Positions 17,201-25,809 of a stretch of 64,000 nucleotides of DNA are shown in pieces. Source of the DNA: CAVQCT01 sp964371785 (GTDB taxonomy: Bacteria > Zixibacteria > MSB-5A5 > GN15 > FEB-12); assembly GCA_964371785.1 (NCBI GenBank), contig CAYJOL010000004.1, forward strand, positions 124,001-188,000, read 5' to 3'. The notes under the pieces are model-generated. The model made no database searches, was not told the origin of the DNA, and saw only the letters and a program-made list of their open reading frames with translations. The first letter of the stretch is position 1; each line of letters begins with the position of its first letter. Made by a program: the position numbers and the translations under genes.

Positions 17201-18271
17201 CTAATTCAGTATCTTTCCCTTGGTTTTGTAGACGTATGCCAACAATTCCGCCACCGCCCGGTAAAGGTTCCCCGGGATCATCTGGCCGATATCACACAGC
17301 TTGAACAGGGCACGGGCCAGCGGCTTGTCTTCGATAACCGGAATGCCATGCTCTTTTGCGATTTCTTTAATTTTCTGGGCAATCAAACGTTCACCCTTCG
17401 CCAGCACGTACGGCGCATTCATCTGTTCCGGATCGTATTTCAGGGCGACCGCGATATGAGTCGGGTTGGTCACCACAACATCCGCAAGCGGAACCGCACC
17501 CATCATGCGGCGACGCGCAACTTCGCGCTGAATCTGGCGCACGCGGGATTTCACCTGCGGCGATCCCTCGGTCTCTTTATATTCGTCCCTGATATCCTGC
17601 TTGGACATCCGGATCGATTTCTCAAATTCATATCTCTGGTAGATGTAATCGAGGACGGCGATTGCGAGGATGGCGCCTCCGGTTTTCAGCGCCAGCATAA
17701 GCGTCAACTTGCCCAGCACCCCGGCAAACTCGGGTACGGACATATCGGGCAGCAAAAAGAAAGAACTGAACTCGCTGGCGATGACTTTGTAGGCGACAAA
17801 TCCGACAACCAGCAGCTTGATGGTATCGCGAACAAGCTGAACCAGCGAGCGAACGGAAAACAACCGTTTAGCTCCCTCGACCAGATTCAACCGCTCGAAT
17901 TTGAGTTCCATCGCCTTGGACGACACCTGGAACCCTACCTGGGCCACGTTCACTCCCAACGCCACGATCGTGAGCACCGCGAATATCGGCATTACCAGCA
18001 GGAGAAATTTGATGATGTTCTCGCTGAATACCGACGCGAAGGTCGGATCCTGGGCGGCAATAAACGGCGCATTGGCCATCGTATAGCGCATCAGCTGCAT
18101 CGTCTGGTCGGCCAGGTAAGGACCGGCCATATACAGCGTCAGGAAGCCAAGACACAAAATAGCGGCCGCGTTTAACTCCTGCGACTTCGCAACCTGACCT
18201 TCTTCGCGCGCTTTCTTCCGCCGATGGTCGGTTGCTCTTTCTGTTCTTTCCTGGAATCCTTGCTCAGCCAT
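17201..18271 (-). CDS. flhB: flagellar export switch protein FlhB
   Basis: A 356-residue protein. A basic N-terminus (RTERATDHRRKKAREEGQVA) is followed by four transmembrane segments (about 35-210) and a cytoplasmic domain with the self-cleavage motif NPTH (269-272) in DVVVTNPTHIAVALKY. It then runs to the usual VIEDKPLARALFKL stretch. ATG at 18271 follows the fliR stop by 3 bp and is preceded by AAAGG. FlhB cleavage switches export from rod/hook to filament substrates, together with FliK, also encoded here. Confidence 0.98.
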   Translation of the reverse strand: MAEQGFQERTERATDHRRKKAREEGQVAKSQELNAAAILCLGFLTLYMAGPYLADQTMQLMRYTMANAPFIAAQDPTFASVFSENIIKFLLLVMPIFAVLTIVALGVNVAQVGFQVSSKAMELKFERLNLVEGAKRLFSVRSLVQLVRDTIKLLVVGFVAYKVIASEFSSFFLLPDMSVPEFAGVLGKLTLMLALKTGGAILAIAVLDYIYQRYEFEKSIRMSKQDIRDEYKETEGSPQVKSRVRQIQREVARRRMMGAVPLADVVVTNPTHIAVALKYDPEQMNAPYVLAKGERLIAQKIKEIAKEHGIPVIEDKPLARALFKLCDIGQMIPGNLYRAVAELLAYVYKTKGKILN

Positions 18272-18274
18272 GGC

Positions 18275-19066
18275 TTACGCCTTTCCCAGCGCTATCAAAA
18301 GAGTGTGAAGTTCATTGTCGAAGTATTCCAGCGAACGCTGGATGACATAGGTGAACAGGGGCAGCGATAATGCCATTACCAGCAGACCGGCCCCGATCTT
18401 GATCGGGAAGCCGACAAAGAACACGTTCATTGTCGGCATCGTCTTGGCTACCGTTCCCAGTGCGATATCCGTTAGAAAGAGCGTGATGATCACTGGAGAT
18501 GCAATCTTGATGGCAATTACAAAAATGTACGCCGAGTACTTTATGAACAGGTCCGCGGCCGTTCCTGACAAATGAGCATTGCCGGCCGGTATCACCTGGT
18601 AGCTGTCTACAAAGGCTCGGATAATCACATGGTGACCGTTGATAGTCAAAAAGAAGAGGACCGCCAGTACATACCAGAACCGCCCGATGATCGACACCTG
18701 GTCGCTTTGATTCGGGTCGAAAATATTGGCAAAAGAAAAACCTGCCTGATAACCGACTATCGCTCCACCCGAAAGAACACCGATAAAGATGAAGCGGTAG
18801 ACCAACCCGATCAGGACTCCCACCAGCAATTCATTAAAAACCAGTCCGGTCAATTGCCACAGGTTCTGTACCTTTGGCAGCGTTTCAAGTCCGCCGATAA
18901 CCGGAAGCAGAATCAGGGACAGTAAAACCACCAGACCGACTTTGATGATGGTGGGAATGCCGCGGTCGCCATAAACTGGAGCCGTTACAAAAACGCCCGA
19001 TGCCCGGATCATGACCAGAAGCATCAGAATCAGTTTATCAGCGCCATAGTTAACGAAGTCGAACAA
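18275..19066 (-). CDS. fliR: flagellar export gate protein FliR
   Basis: A 263-residue, almost wholly hydrophobic protein with six predicted transmembrane segments, of normal FliR length. It includes the conserved GYQAGFSFANIFDPNQSDQV region. The start is TTG at 19066, supported by AAGGA 7 nt upstream. A 213-bp gap separates it from fliQ, unusual in an otherwise packed cluster, and a sigma-54-like promoter lies in that gap. FliR forms the export-gate pore complex with FliP and FliQ. Confidence 0.96.
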   Translation of the reverse strand: MFDFVNYGADKLILMLLVMIRASGVFVTAPVYGDRGIPTIIKVGLVVLLSLILLPVIGGLETLPKVQNLWQLTGLVFNELLVGVLIGLVYRFIFIGVLSGGAIVGYQAGFSFANIFDPNQSDQVSIIGRFWYVLAVLFFLTINGHHVIIRAFVDSYQVIPAGNAHLSGTAADLFIKYSAYIFVIAIKIASPVIITLFLTDIALGTVAKTMPTMNVFFVGFPIKIGAGLLVMALSLPLFTYVIQRSLEYFDNELHTLLIALGKA

Positions 19067-19107
19067 CCTAATGTCCTTACAATTCGGGTTAATCGACTTT
19101 ACTTATC

Positions 19108-19122
19108 ACAAATCATGTGCCA
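19108..19122 (-). promoter_or_regulatory. possible sigma-54 promoter upstream of fliR
   Basis: On the minus strand TGGCAC (19122-19117), a 5-nt spacer and TTGT (19111-19108) follow the sigma-54 -24/-12 layout, with one mismatch from TTGC. Transcription would begin about 30 nt before the fliR TTG start. It lies in the only sizeable gap inside the fliO-flhG run. A closer match with the same layout occurs upstream of the motE-like gene, which raises its credibility. Confidence 0.4.
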
Positions 19123-19279
19123 AGCTGAAACAGTCCGGTACGTTCCGATAATGAATTGTATATCAATGACTTAGGAATCGCCTTCTATTGATGGGCTTTC
19201 CCCGGCCCGGATTCTGTGGAAAAAATTACCAGCGATGGTGGAAAAAAGTTCAGAAGGAACTGCTGGTGAGCGTAATGGG

Positions 19280-19549
19280 TTACCCCACCAGCGTCGGAAT
19301 AAGCTCGAACATATGGCGTGTGAAATCGGTCGCCATGTTGATCATCCAGGGCAGAAATATCAACAGCGCGAGCGCGACCGCAATGATTTTCGGGACAAAT
19401 GTCAGCGTCATTTCCTGAATCTGGGTAATGGCCTGAAATATCGAGATGGCCAACCCGATTACCAGTGCGACCAAAAGCAGCGGCCCGGAAATCATCAGGG
19501 TGAGCATCAGCGCTTCGCGTCCAATCGAGACCACCATTTGCGGAGTCAT
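19280..19549 (-). CDS. fliQ: flagellar export gate protein FliQ
   Basis: An 89-residue protein with two transmembrane helices (about 16-40 and 50-75), of normal FliQ length. The conserved VVSIGREALMLTLMISGPLL region and QAITQIQEMTLTFVPKI are clear. ATG at 19549 has GGGAAG upstream, 18 bp after the fliP stop. It forms part of the FliPQR export pore. No fliR directly abuts it; a 213-bp gap follows. Confidence 0.97.
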   Translation of the reverse strand: MTPQMVVSIGREALMLTLMISGPLLLVALVIGLAISIFQAITQIQEMTLTFVPKIIAVALALLIFLPWMINMATDFTRHMFELIPTLVG

Positions 19550-19567
19550 ACTACTTCCCGTCCTTTC

Positions 19568-20317
19568 CTACATGTGGAATGATTCCACCAGCGATTTAAT
19601 CAACAGATACCAGCCATCCACCAGAACAAACAACAGAATCTTGAACGGCAATGACACCAGTACCGGCGGGAGCATCATCATGCCCATGGACATCAGCACC
19701 GAGGCAACGACCATGTCGATCACCAGAAACGGAATAAAGAGCACGAATGCGATCTGGAATGCGGTGCGAAGTTCGGAGATGACAAATCCGGGCACCAGAA
19801 CCTGCAGAGGGATGTCCTTCTGATCCTGGGGCTTGTCAAGCTTGGCAATGTCCACGAATAAGGCAAGATCTTTCTCGCGGGTCTGGGCAAGCATGAAGGT
19901 CCGGAATGGCCCCACTCCCTTCTCAAACGCTTCCTCTTTGGTGATCTGTTTATCCAGGTAGGGCTTTATCCCCTCCGTGTACGACTTGTTTATCACCGGC
20001 GACATGACGAAGAACGTGAGCACAAGAGCAAGCGCCACCAGCAATTGATTCGGTGGCATCTGGTTGACTCCGAGCGCCTGCCGAAGAAACGAAAGGACTA
20101 CGGTAAAGCGAATAAACGACGTCACCATGATGAGAATCGATGGCGCGAGTGCCAGCACGGTCATCAAGATTACAATTTGCAAGGTCGTGGAGAGGTCCGA
20201 CGGGTCGGCTGATTCGCCGACCTGTACCGAGACTTTCGGCACGGTCTGAGCGGAGGCACTGACGGCAAAAACCGTAATGCCGAGGCATAGCATGAGCAAC
20301 AGCGATTTCTTGTTCAT
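19568..20317 (-). CDS. fliP: flagellar export gate protein FliP
   Basis: A 249-residue protein. A cleavable signal peptide (about 1-23, ending SASA) is typical of FliP. Four transmembrane segments follow, with the signatures ILIMVTSFIRFTVVLSFLRQ and FVISELRTAFQIAFVLFIPF, and the periplasmic region between helices 2 and 3. FliP nucleates the FliPQR pore. The gene is separated from fliO by 87 bp containing two hairpins, and is followed by fliQ 18 bp later. Confidence 0.98.
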   Translation of the reverse strand: MNKKSLLLMLCLGITVFAVSASAQTVPKVSVQVGESADPSDLSTTLQIVILMTVLALAPSILIMVTSFIRFTVVLSFLRQALGVNQMPPNQLLVALALVLTFFVMSPVINKSYTEGIKPYLDKQITKEEAFEKGVGPFRTFMLAQTREKDLALFVDIAKLDKPQDQKDIPLQVLVPGFVISELRTAFQIAFVLFIPFLVIDMVVASVLMSMGMMMLPPVLVSLPFKILLFVLVDGWYLLIKSLVESFHM

Positions 20318-20338
20318 ATCCTATATCTTTCGTTATCT

Positions 20339-20386
20339 CGCGACATCCTTGTCGCGATCAGCGGAGACAGACTTCCTGTCATCTCC
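20339..20386 (-). other. two intergenic hairpins between fliO and fliP
   Basis: The 87-bp fliO-fliP gap holds a perfect hairpin CGCGACA-TCCT-TGTCGCG (20339-20356). A second, imperfect one pairs CGGAGA...TCTCCG with an inner CAG/CTG (20362-20386). Neither is followed by a T run in the direction of transcription, so they look more like RNA-processing or stability elements than terminators. Confidence 0.45.
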
Positions 20387-20404
20387 GACTATTCGTGCAG
20401 GCAA

Positions 20405-20986
20405 CTAACCTTCCAGCGCAGCTTTCCCGGGTTTGCTCAGGCGCATTTCGCGGATCCGCCCGGCCGCGGACTTGAAGATACCGGTGAACGACTCTGATTC
20501 CGGAGCTGACTCCAGTTGCGCCATAATCTCTTTTGTCTTCGCACTATCCAGTTCGGTCAGCACCGATATATTTGTTTCCGTAGTTCCGATGAGCACCGCT
20601 TTATCGGCTACCCGAAGCAGGGTCACGCTCTTTTTCGGCGCCACAAACGTCGTTTCGATAATTTCAAGCAGTTCATGCTGGCGGTTGCCGGAGTACTTCT
20701 TCCCCATCGTCTTCTTGAGCAGGAATATGCCGCCATAGATGCTCGCCAGCACAATGACGAGCGCACTCCCAAGCTTCAGCATCGACGGTAACTGCGAACC
20801 AAAGTACGACGGGTTCTCGGACGGCTGATTTTCACTTACGGTCTGCTGTTCGATCGTATTCAGAGCCGTCGACTTATCAGCCGAAACGCGGTCGGTACGA
20901 ATCACCAGCACACCTATCAGGGCGATGACGATGATCGCGCCGAATGCCAGCTGGGAGCGACGCTTTTGTTTAAGACTCTTCTCCAA
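20405..20986 (-). CDS. fliO: flagellar biosynthesis protein FliO
   Basis: A 193-residue protein. An N-terminal membrane segment (LAFGAIIVIALIGVLVI) and a second one (LKLGSALVIVLASIYGGIFL, about 73-92) flank a short periplasmic loop. A cytoplasmic domain follows with LLEIIETTFVAPKKSVTLLR and VLIGTTETNISVL, typical of FliO. The second N-terminal segment makes it longer than minimal FliO proteins. The TTG start at 20986 overlaps the fliN 3' end by 17 nt, indicating coupling. FliO helps assemble the FliP ring. Confidence 0.9.
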   Translation of the reverse strand: MEKSLKQKRRSQLAFGAIIVIALIGVLVIRTDRVSADKSTALNTIEQQTVSENQPSENPSYFGSQLPSMLKLGSALVIVLASIYGGIFLLKKTMGKKYSGNRQHELLEIIETTFVAPKKSVTLLRVADKAVLIGTTETNISVLTELDSAKTKEIMAQLESAPESESFTGIFKSAAGRIREMRLSKPGKAALEG

Positions 20987-21515
20987 GAGACTTCAACCTT
21001 TCTTCAGGGGTCATAAGTTGGGTGATACGCACGCCGAAGTTCTCGTCAATGACGACCACTTCACCGCGGGCCACTATCTTCTGATTGACCAGCAGATCAA
21101 CCGGTTCACCGGCCAGTTTGTTAAGCTCCACCACTGAGCCGGGACCCAACGCGAGTATGTCTGAGATCGACATTTTGGTGCGTCCAAGTTCAATTGCGAT
21201 CGGCAGGTTTACGTCCATGAGCAGATCGATATTACGCTTGGGCGGCTTAGATGCCGGCTCCGACAGATGTTGAAATTCGGCCTTGGATACCGCCGCTTGC
21301 CCGAACTCAATGTCATTGACATCGGCCTGGGCGCTCTCTTGAGGGAGATCCTCAAGCATCGCCATCATTGCCGCCTCGGCGTCCTCTTCAGACGCGTCTG
21401 CCGCGTCGACTACTCGACTGGCATCGTCTGGTGCCGCATCGGTCTGCATCGGCTCAAGCCCGTCCTCCGGGACATCGGCGTCAGCCTGGTGTTTCAAGTC
21501 CTGATCATCGGCCAT
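20970..21515 (-). CDS. fliN: flagellar motor switch protein FliN
   Basis: A 181-residue protein. The C-terminal SpoA domain (about 95-178) is unmistakable: NIDLLMDVNLPIAIELGRTK, then ALGPGSVVELNKLAGEPVDL and VVIDENFGVRITQL. An acidic, Ala/Asp-rich N-terminal extension of about 90 residues is longer than in enteric FliN and might bind the export ATPase complex or CheY-like proteins. It lies 3 bp downstream of fliM; the end of fliM (ATGGAGGTGGAATAG) contributes the GGAGG ribosome site. Confidence 0.96.
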   Translation of the reverse strand: MADDQDLKHQADADVPEDGLEPMQTDAAPDDASRVVDAADASEEDAEAAMMAMLEDLPQESAQADVNDIEFGQAAVSKAEFQHLSEPASKPPKRNIDLLMDVNLPIAIELGRTKMSISDILALGPGSVVELNKLAGEPVDLLVNQKIVARGEVVVIDENFGVRITQLMTPEERLKSLGEES

Positions 21516-21518
21516 AAT

Positions 21519-22517
21519 CTATTCCACCTCCATACGTTCTTCTTCCTGAACTTCAATTATCTGAACCGCCCGTTTTTTCCCTTTCAATCCGGGGTGGGCG
21601 ATGAATTTTCTTCGCTTGTTTACAAAAACGTCGATCGGCAATGCTATCTTCTTCTCTGAGGGAATGATATCGTTCACCTTCAGTTCCAGAAATTCCTTCA
21701 TCCTGATGTGCGTGGTCAGAAGCTCAGCCGTCAGCTCAGCGTCCACCTTCGTGATGTTGAACAGGTTCAACCGGCGATCACTGTCCAGATTCTTCTTCTT
21801 GGTTGCATCGATCCAGTTCTGGGCGGAGAGTTTTGTGATAATCGGTTCCAGCGAGACATACGGATAACACACCGTGAGCAGACCGGTCGACTGGAACAGC
21901 TTGACCTGAAACGATACAACGACCACCGTTTCGCCCGGCGGGACGATCTGAATAAACTGTGGATTAGTCTCAAAGCTCTTCTGATCGACATCGATCTGGA
22001 CGATGTTTTCCCATGCCCGTTCCAGGTCACGATACAGCTTATGCGACAGGCGAGTCATCACCGAACGCTCAATGCCGGTCAATTCGCGTTCCGTTTCGAG
22101 AATCTTTCCGTTGCCGCCGAACATCCGGTCGATAAACGAGAACGTGAGAGTCGGATTGAAGTCGACCAGGCAGACAGCATCCATCGGCGCCGCACCGAAG
22201 GTATAGGTACACGACGGCGTAACCAGCGACATGATGAATTCTGAGTAGGTAATCTGATCGACCGATACCAGGTCGACATCGACTATGGTACGCATGATGG
22301 CGGACAGCGTCGAGGCATAGTGACCGGCAAAATTGTCATGCATGTTTTCAAGCGTGCGAATCTGGTCTTTGGAAACCCGGTTTGGATGCTTGAAATCGTA
22401 GGCTATTATTGAGCGAAGTTTCGCGTCATCAAAATGCTCTTCCTCGGAGTGACTTTCGCCCGATGATACCGTTGTCAATAACGCATCAATTTCGTCCTGT
22501 GATAGAATCTTTGCCAC
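21519..22517 (-). CDS. fliM: flagellar motor switch protein FliM
   Basis: A 332-residue protein of normal length. The N-terminal LSQDEIDALL peptide is the CheY-P binding motif; a middle CheC-like domain (about 45-235) and a C-terminal SpoA domain follow. The GTG start at 22517 has GAGG 9 nt upstream. FliM forms the C-ring with FliN and sets rotation sense when bound by phosphorylated CheY. That makes it a natural target for the three stand-alone receivers encoded at 3158-4956, though no direct evidence links them. Confidence 0.97.
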   Translation of the reverse strand: MAKILSQDEIDALLTTVSSGESHSEEEHFDDAKLRSIIAYDFKHPNRVSKDQIRTLENMHDNFAGHYASTLSAIMRTIVDVDLVSVDQITYSEFIMSLVTPSCTYTFGAAPMDAVCLVDFNPTLTFSFIDRMFGGNGKILETERELTGIERSVMTRLSHKLYRDLERAWENIVQIDVDQKSFETNPQFIQIVPPGETVVVVSFQVKLFQSTGLLTVCYPYVSLEPIITKLSAQNWIDATKKKNLDSDRRLNLFNITKVDAELTAELLTTHIRMKEFLELKVNDIIPSEKKIALPIDVFVNKRRKFIAHPGLKGKKRAVQIIEVQEEERMEVE

Positions 22518-22529
22518 AGTACTTATCCT

Positions 22530-23093
22530 CTACTGGAGTACAAAATCCGTATAGTACACGCCGGTGATGCCATCGGTATGCATGAGATCGGACACCCGTT
22601 TCTTGATTTGATAGCGGGCGATCTCTTTTTGCTTTACATCGGTCAATTCCGCCACTGTCTTGGAGGCTAAAATTGTGATGAGCGCGTCCCTGATTATCGG
22701 CTCATTCTTGCCGAATTCCGCTTCGAGTTCGGGAGAGTCCAGCGCGAATCCAAGTGAGACGGAAAGAAACCTCGAACCACCGGTTCCTGCCGGGTTAACC
22801 ACAATATTGCTGACCGCATAGATGATGCTGCCGCCTTCAGCTCCTTTTTCACTCTTTTTGGCCGTTTCCGTTTTGTGAGCTTTGTCGGTAGTCGAAGCGT
22901 TCGTGGATCCTGAGTCGGACCCGGAAAGCATCGGTTTGATGACAAAGATCGCGAGCACGACCCCAAGGACGATAGCACCCAGACCGATTCCTCCGAACAG
23001 CAACATCTTGTTGCCGCCTTTGCGGGGTCCTTCGCCTGACATCGCCTGGGCTTCGGCCGCAGCCACGACCGTCTTGTCTTCTGTATTCGCCAT
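22530..23093 (-). CDS. fliL: flagellar basal-body-associated protein FliL
   Basis: A 187-residue protein. A short cytoplasmic N-terminus precedes one transmembrane helix (LFGGIGLGAIVLGVVLAIFV), a Ser/Thr/Lys-rich linker, then the FliL periplasmic domain with SNIVVNPAGTGGSRFLSVSL and a TDFVLQ end. ATG at 23093 overlaps the flbD stop (TGATG), with AAGGGAG 8 nt upstream; a GTG one codon earlier is possible. FliL associates with stator units around the motor. Confidence 0.94.
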   Translation of the reverse strand: MANTEDKTVVAAAEAQAMSGEGPRKGGNKMLLFGGIGLGAIVLGVVLAIFVIKPMLSGSDSGSTNASTTDKAHKTETAKKSEKGAEGGSIIYAVSNIVVNPAGTGGSRFLSVSLGFALDSPELEAEFGKNEPIIRDALITILASKTVAELTDVKQKEIARYQIKKRVSDLMHTDGITGVYYTDFVLQ

Positions 23094-23320
23094 CACTGAC
23101 TCCCTTCAGGTATGGTAGAGGTATCCGGACGATGAGTCCGGATACCTGACTTTCTCTTGAACTCGGCGACCCGCTCGATTATTTCGTCGGTCGTCTCCCT
23201 GACCATTATCTTCTTGCCAGTGGTAAGCGAGATAATCGTGTCGGGCGTCGATTCGACGAATTCTATCAGGTCGGCGTTCACCACCAACTCTGAATCATTG
23301 AGACGGGTTACCTTGATCAT
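23093..23320 (-). CDS. flbD: FlbD family flagellar protein
   Basis: A 75-residue protein with the FlbD signature: MIKVTRLNDSELVVNADLIE, then VESTPDTIISLTTGKKI and an amphipathic helix ETTDEIIERVAEFK. Small cytoplasmic FlbD-type proteins are encoded between flgE and motA or fliL in many bacteria; their molecular role is not established. This FlbD is not the Caulobacter transcription factor of the same name. It overlaps fliL by the stop/start TGATG. Confidence 0.93.
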   Translation of the reverse strand: MIKVTRLNDSELVVNADLIEFVESTPDTIISLTTGKKIMVRETTDEIIERVAEFKRKSGIRTHRPDTSTIPEGSQ

Positions 23321-23326
23321 TGCTTA

Positions 23327-25276
23327 CTATCTCTTAATGTTCACCAGTTCATCGAGCATGTTGTCCGAGGTCGTGATGATCCGGGCGTTGGCCTGGAAAC
23401 CACGCTGGGCGGTAATCATGCTGGTAAACTCCTGCGCAATATCGACCGACGATGACTCGAGCGCGCCGGAGGAAATGTTGCCCGACACCGTCGCGCCGGC
23501 AATTCCTTCAACCGCTTCACCCGAGTTAGCCGAGGTCTGGTACATCGAACCACCCGCTTTGCGCAAACCGGCCTGGTTGTTGAAATCAGCCAGCACTATC
23601 TGCGCCAGCGTACGGGTCACGCCGTTCGAGAAGATACCGGAAATGTTTCCGGCCTTATCGATCGCGATCTTTTCCAAAATCCCAAGACCATAACCGTCTT
23701 GTCCGACTATGGATGCCGTGTGGCTTCCGGAAGCGAATCCCGTCAAGCCGTTAAAATTCCCCGAGCTGCCGGCGTTGACGGCGACATTCAGCGGGGCCGC
23801 GCCATTACCCGGGTCGATCGTAATCGACGCCGCGCCGCCATTGAAATCAAACGTATTCAATGAACCGTCGGAATTGAACGACACGTAACCGGACGAACCG
23901 GTTGTAATGTTCTCATTGCCCAGAGTCGAGGCACGCCATTCCCAGCGATTGTTGAGCACGGACTTCGTGAATTGGAGCGACACAATATGCTTGTCACCGA
24001 GCGAGTCAAACACCGCCAGTGACATCGAGTGAGTGGTCGGTTCCGTGTCGATTAGCAGTTCGTTACCCGGAGTGGTAGCCGCCAGGCCGCCCGAGAAGGT
24101 CGTGATATCAATTCCGCCACCTCCCAGACCGGTTAAACCTTCGACAAGACCCGTCTGCTCATTGACAACCAGGCCGAGTTGCGTGACTACCGGACCCGAA
24201 GCGGCGCCGGTGCCTACGGTAGGCGTGAAGGTGTCAGTCGCAGCGAAGGTATTGTCGGCCCCACCGGCCGATACGAAAGTACCGCCCGGGGCAATGCCGA
24301 ATACCTGCGCCACGATATCACCAGCCGCGGCGGCCGAAGACTCGAAACTGTAGTCCGTTGGATCGCCCGCTCTGTTGCGGGTGATTTGAACTTCACCGCC
24401 GTTAAGGGTCGCCGTCACTCCGGCGATCGAATTAATAGCGTTGATAAGGTCCCCTACCGTTGAATCTGAAGTCAACCCAAGCACCGATTCGGTACGTGAA
24501 CCATCAACGGTAATTCCAAAGTCAGTGAAATCAGTAACGCCCAGCGAGCTGAGCAGGGTGTTCGTGCTAAGCGGGTTGCCGGACGAGTTTGTTCCCGTGA
24601 ATGAAGCCGCAATGGCCTGTTGGCCGGTAATCGAGATCGAGTGCGTGCCACCGACACCGTCGGAGGCCGTGCCCGATACGTTGGCAACGTTCGACGTTCC
24701 CGCCGAATTCAGTGACGAAACCGAATCAGTCGCCGCCGAGTTCAAGTTATTGGCAAGCGTAATGTTCTCGGTCGCCCGCGCCGGATCCTGTTGGCCAAAC
24801 GGAATTGTGATCTGGCCGGTCGTGGCCAGCGACGGAATATTGCCGCTGGAATCAGCCATCTTGCCCAGGACATACAGGCCGGTAGCCGGGTCAACCAGAT
24901 TCGAATTGGCGTCGAATCCGAAAGCGCCCGCCCTGGTGTAGAATTTGTTGTTATTCGTATCACCAAGAACGAAGAATCCGGAACCCTGTATTGCAAGGTC
25001 CGTTATTTGTCCGGTCGTTTCCAGTCCGCCCTGCAGGAAAATGCTGTCAATCGATGACACCTGCATACCCAGACCGAGCTGGACCGGGTTCGTACCGCCG
25101 GAGACCGACGATGGACGGCCGGCTCCGCGGAATGTTTGAACCAGCGCTTCCTGGAAATTCACACGGCTGGCTTTGTAGCCGATCGTGTTGATGTTGGCAA
25201 TGTTGTTGCCGATCACGTTCATCTTCACCTGATGGTTCTTCAGTCCGGACACACCGGAATACAATGATGCCATCAT
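23327..25276 (-). CDS. flgE: flagellar hook protein FlgE
   Basis: A 649-residue hook protein, longer than the enteric form (about 400). The N-terminal rod/hook domain includes SLYSGVSGLKNHQVKMNVIG and NNIANINTIGYKASRVNFQE. A conserved LAIQGSGFFVLGD follows, then a large Ser/Thr/Gly-rich surface domain (about 170-520). The C-terminal polymerisation helix is SSVDIAQEFTSMITAQRGFQ and DNMLDELV. Two adjacent ATG codons (25276, 25273) follow GGAGGT. It polymerises outside the cell after export through the FlhA/FlhB system, its length set by FliK. Confidence 0.97.
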   Translation of the reverse strand: MMASLYSGVSGLKNHQVKMNVIGNNIANINTIGYKASRVNFQEALVQTFRGAGRPSSVSGGTNPVQLGLGMQVSSIDSIFLQGGLETTGQITDLAIQGSGFFVLGDTNNNKFYTRAGAFGFDANSNLVDPATGLYVLGKMADSSGNIPSLATTGQITIPFGQQDPARATENITLANNLNSAATDSVSSLNSAGTSNVANVSGTASDGVGGTHSISITGQQAIAASFTGTNSSGNPLSTNTLLSSLGVTDFTDFGITVDGSRTESVLGLTSDSTVGDLINAINSIAGVTATLNGGEVQITRNRAGDPTDYSFESSAAAAGDIVAQVFGIAPGGTFVSAGGADNTFAATDTFTPTVGTGAASGPVVTQLGLVVNEQTGLVEGLTGLGGGGIDITTFSGGLAATTPGNELLIDTEPTTHSMSLAVFDSLGDKHIVSLQFTKSVLNNRWEWRASTLGNENITTGSSGYVSFNSDGSLNTFDFNGGAASITIDPGNGAAPLNVAVNAGSSGNFNGLTGFASGSHTASIVGQDGYGLGILEKIAIDKAGNISGIFSNGVTRTLAQIVLADFNNQAGLRKAGGSMYQTSANSGEAVEGIAGATVSGNISSGALESSSVDIAQEFTSMITAQRGFQANARIITTSDNMLDELVNIKR

Positions 25277-25308
25277 AATTCAGATACCTCCATACATGAC
25301 CAGGACCT

Positions 25309-25324
25309 CCCCATCATAATGGGG
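25309..25324 (-). other. hairpin in the flgE leader
   Basis: A perfect stem CCCCAT-loop-ATGGGG with a 4-nt loop lies 33 to 48 nt upstream of the flgE start, in a 100-bp leader between the TIGR02530-type gene and flgE. No T run follows. It could influence processing or translation of the hook mRNA; no direct evidence. Confidence 0.4.
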
Positions 25325-25376
25325 ACCAATCCCGTGTTAGGTTTATTGAGTGGGTTGTTGTTGTATGCGTTCATTC

Positions 25377-25781
25377 TCAGATGATCACAGCCGAATCTAT
25401 CGCTGTGACCACTCCTTCTTTCAAATTATCTTTGTCGAAAGCAGTGATGACGGTTCTGTTCTTGACGGAAACGACAAATGCCGCCTCATCGGTCAGGATA
25501 AGTGTCTCTTTTGACCCCTTCAGTTCGGCTTTATCGACCGCGTCGGCAATGCTGTTCAACTTGTCCTCAGACAGGTTGATCCCGCGTGAATACAACCGCT
25601 CGTGCGCGTGCTTGGAGAAATAAATCTGCCGGCTGTTGGCCAGCTCGCGAGAAAACATATCCTTGAATGATGCCTTCTCGGTATTTTCCTGAGGCGATTG
25701 CACTTTCGAACGACTGGCAATCTCGATAAGATTGACCGGACGCTGATAGTTGTTGATTCTCATTCCCTGACCACTGCTCAT
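25377..25781 (-). CDS. flagellar operon protein (TIGR02530 type)
   Basis: A 134-residue protein with the layout of the small flagellar-operon family found between flgD and flgE: a basic N-terminus, then FSKHAHERL-type SKHAHERLYSRGINLSEDKL, a helix SIADAVDKAELKGSKETLI and a strand ending FVVSVKNRTVITAFD. ATG at 25781 has AGGAAGG six bases upstream, so the longer open frame starting at 25841 and overlapping flgD is not used. The family is probably a hook-assembly helper, function not known in detail. Confidence 0.88.
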   Translation of the reverse strand: MSSGQGMRINNYQRPVNLIEIASRSKVQSPQENTEKASFKDMFSRELANSRQIYFSKHAHERLYSRGINLSEDKLNSIADAVDKAELKGSKETLILTDEAAFVVSVKNRTVITAFDKDNLKEGVVTAIDSAVII

Positions 25782-25809
25782 GACAAACCTTCCTGTGTTG
25801 TTATCCTGC

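Noticed and set aside
17009..18175. A 388-codon plus-strand open frame over flhA/flhB
   Set aside because: FlhB and FlhA are certain on the other strand; this frame has a His/Gln/Arg-rich shadow composition and no family signal.
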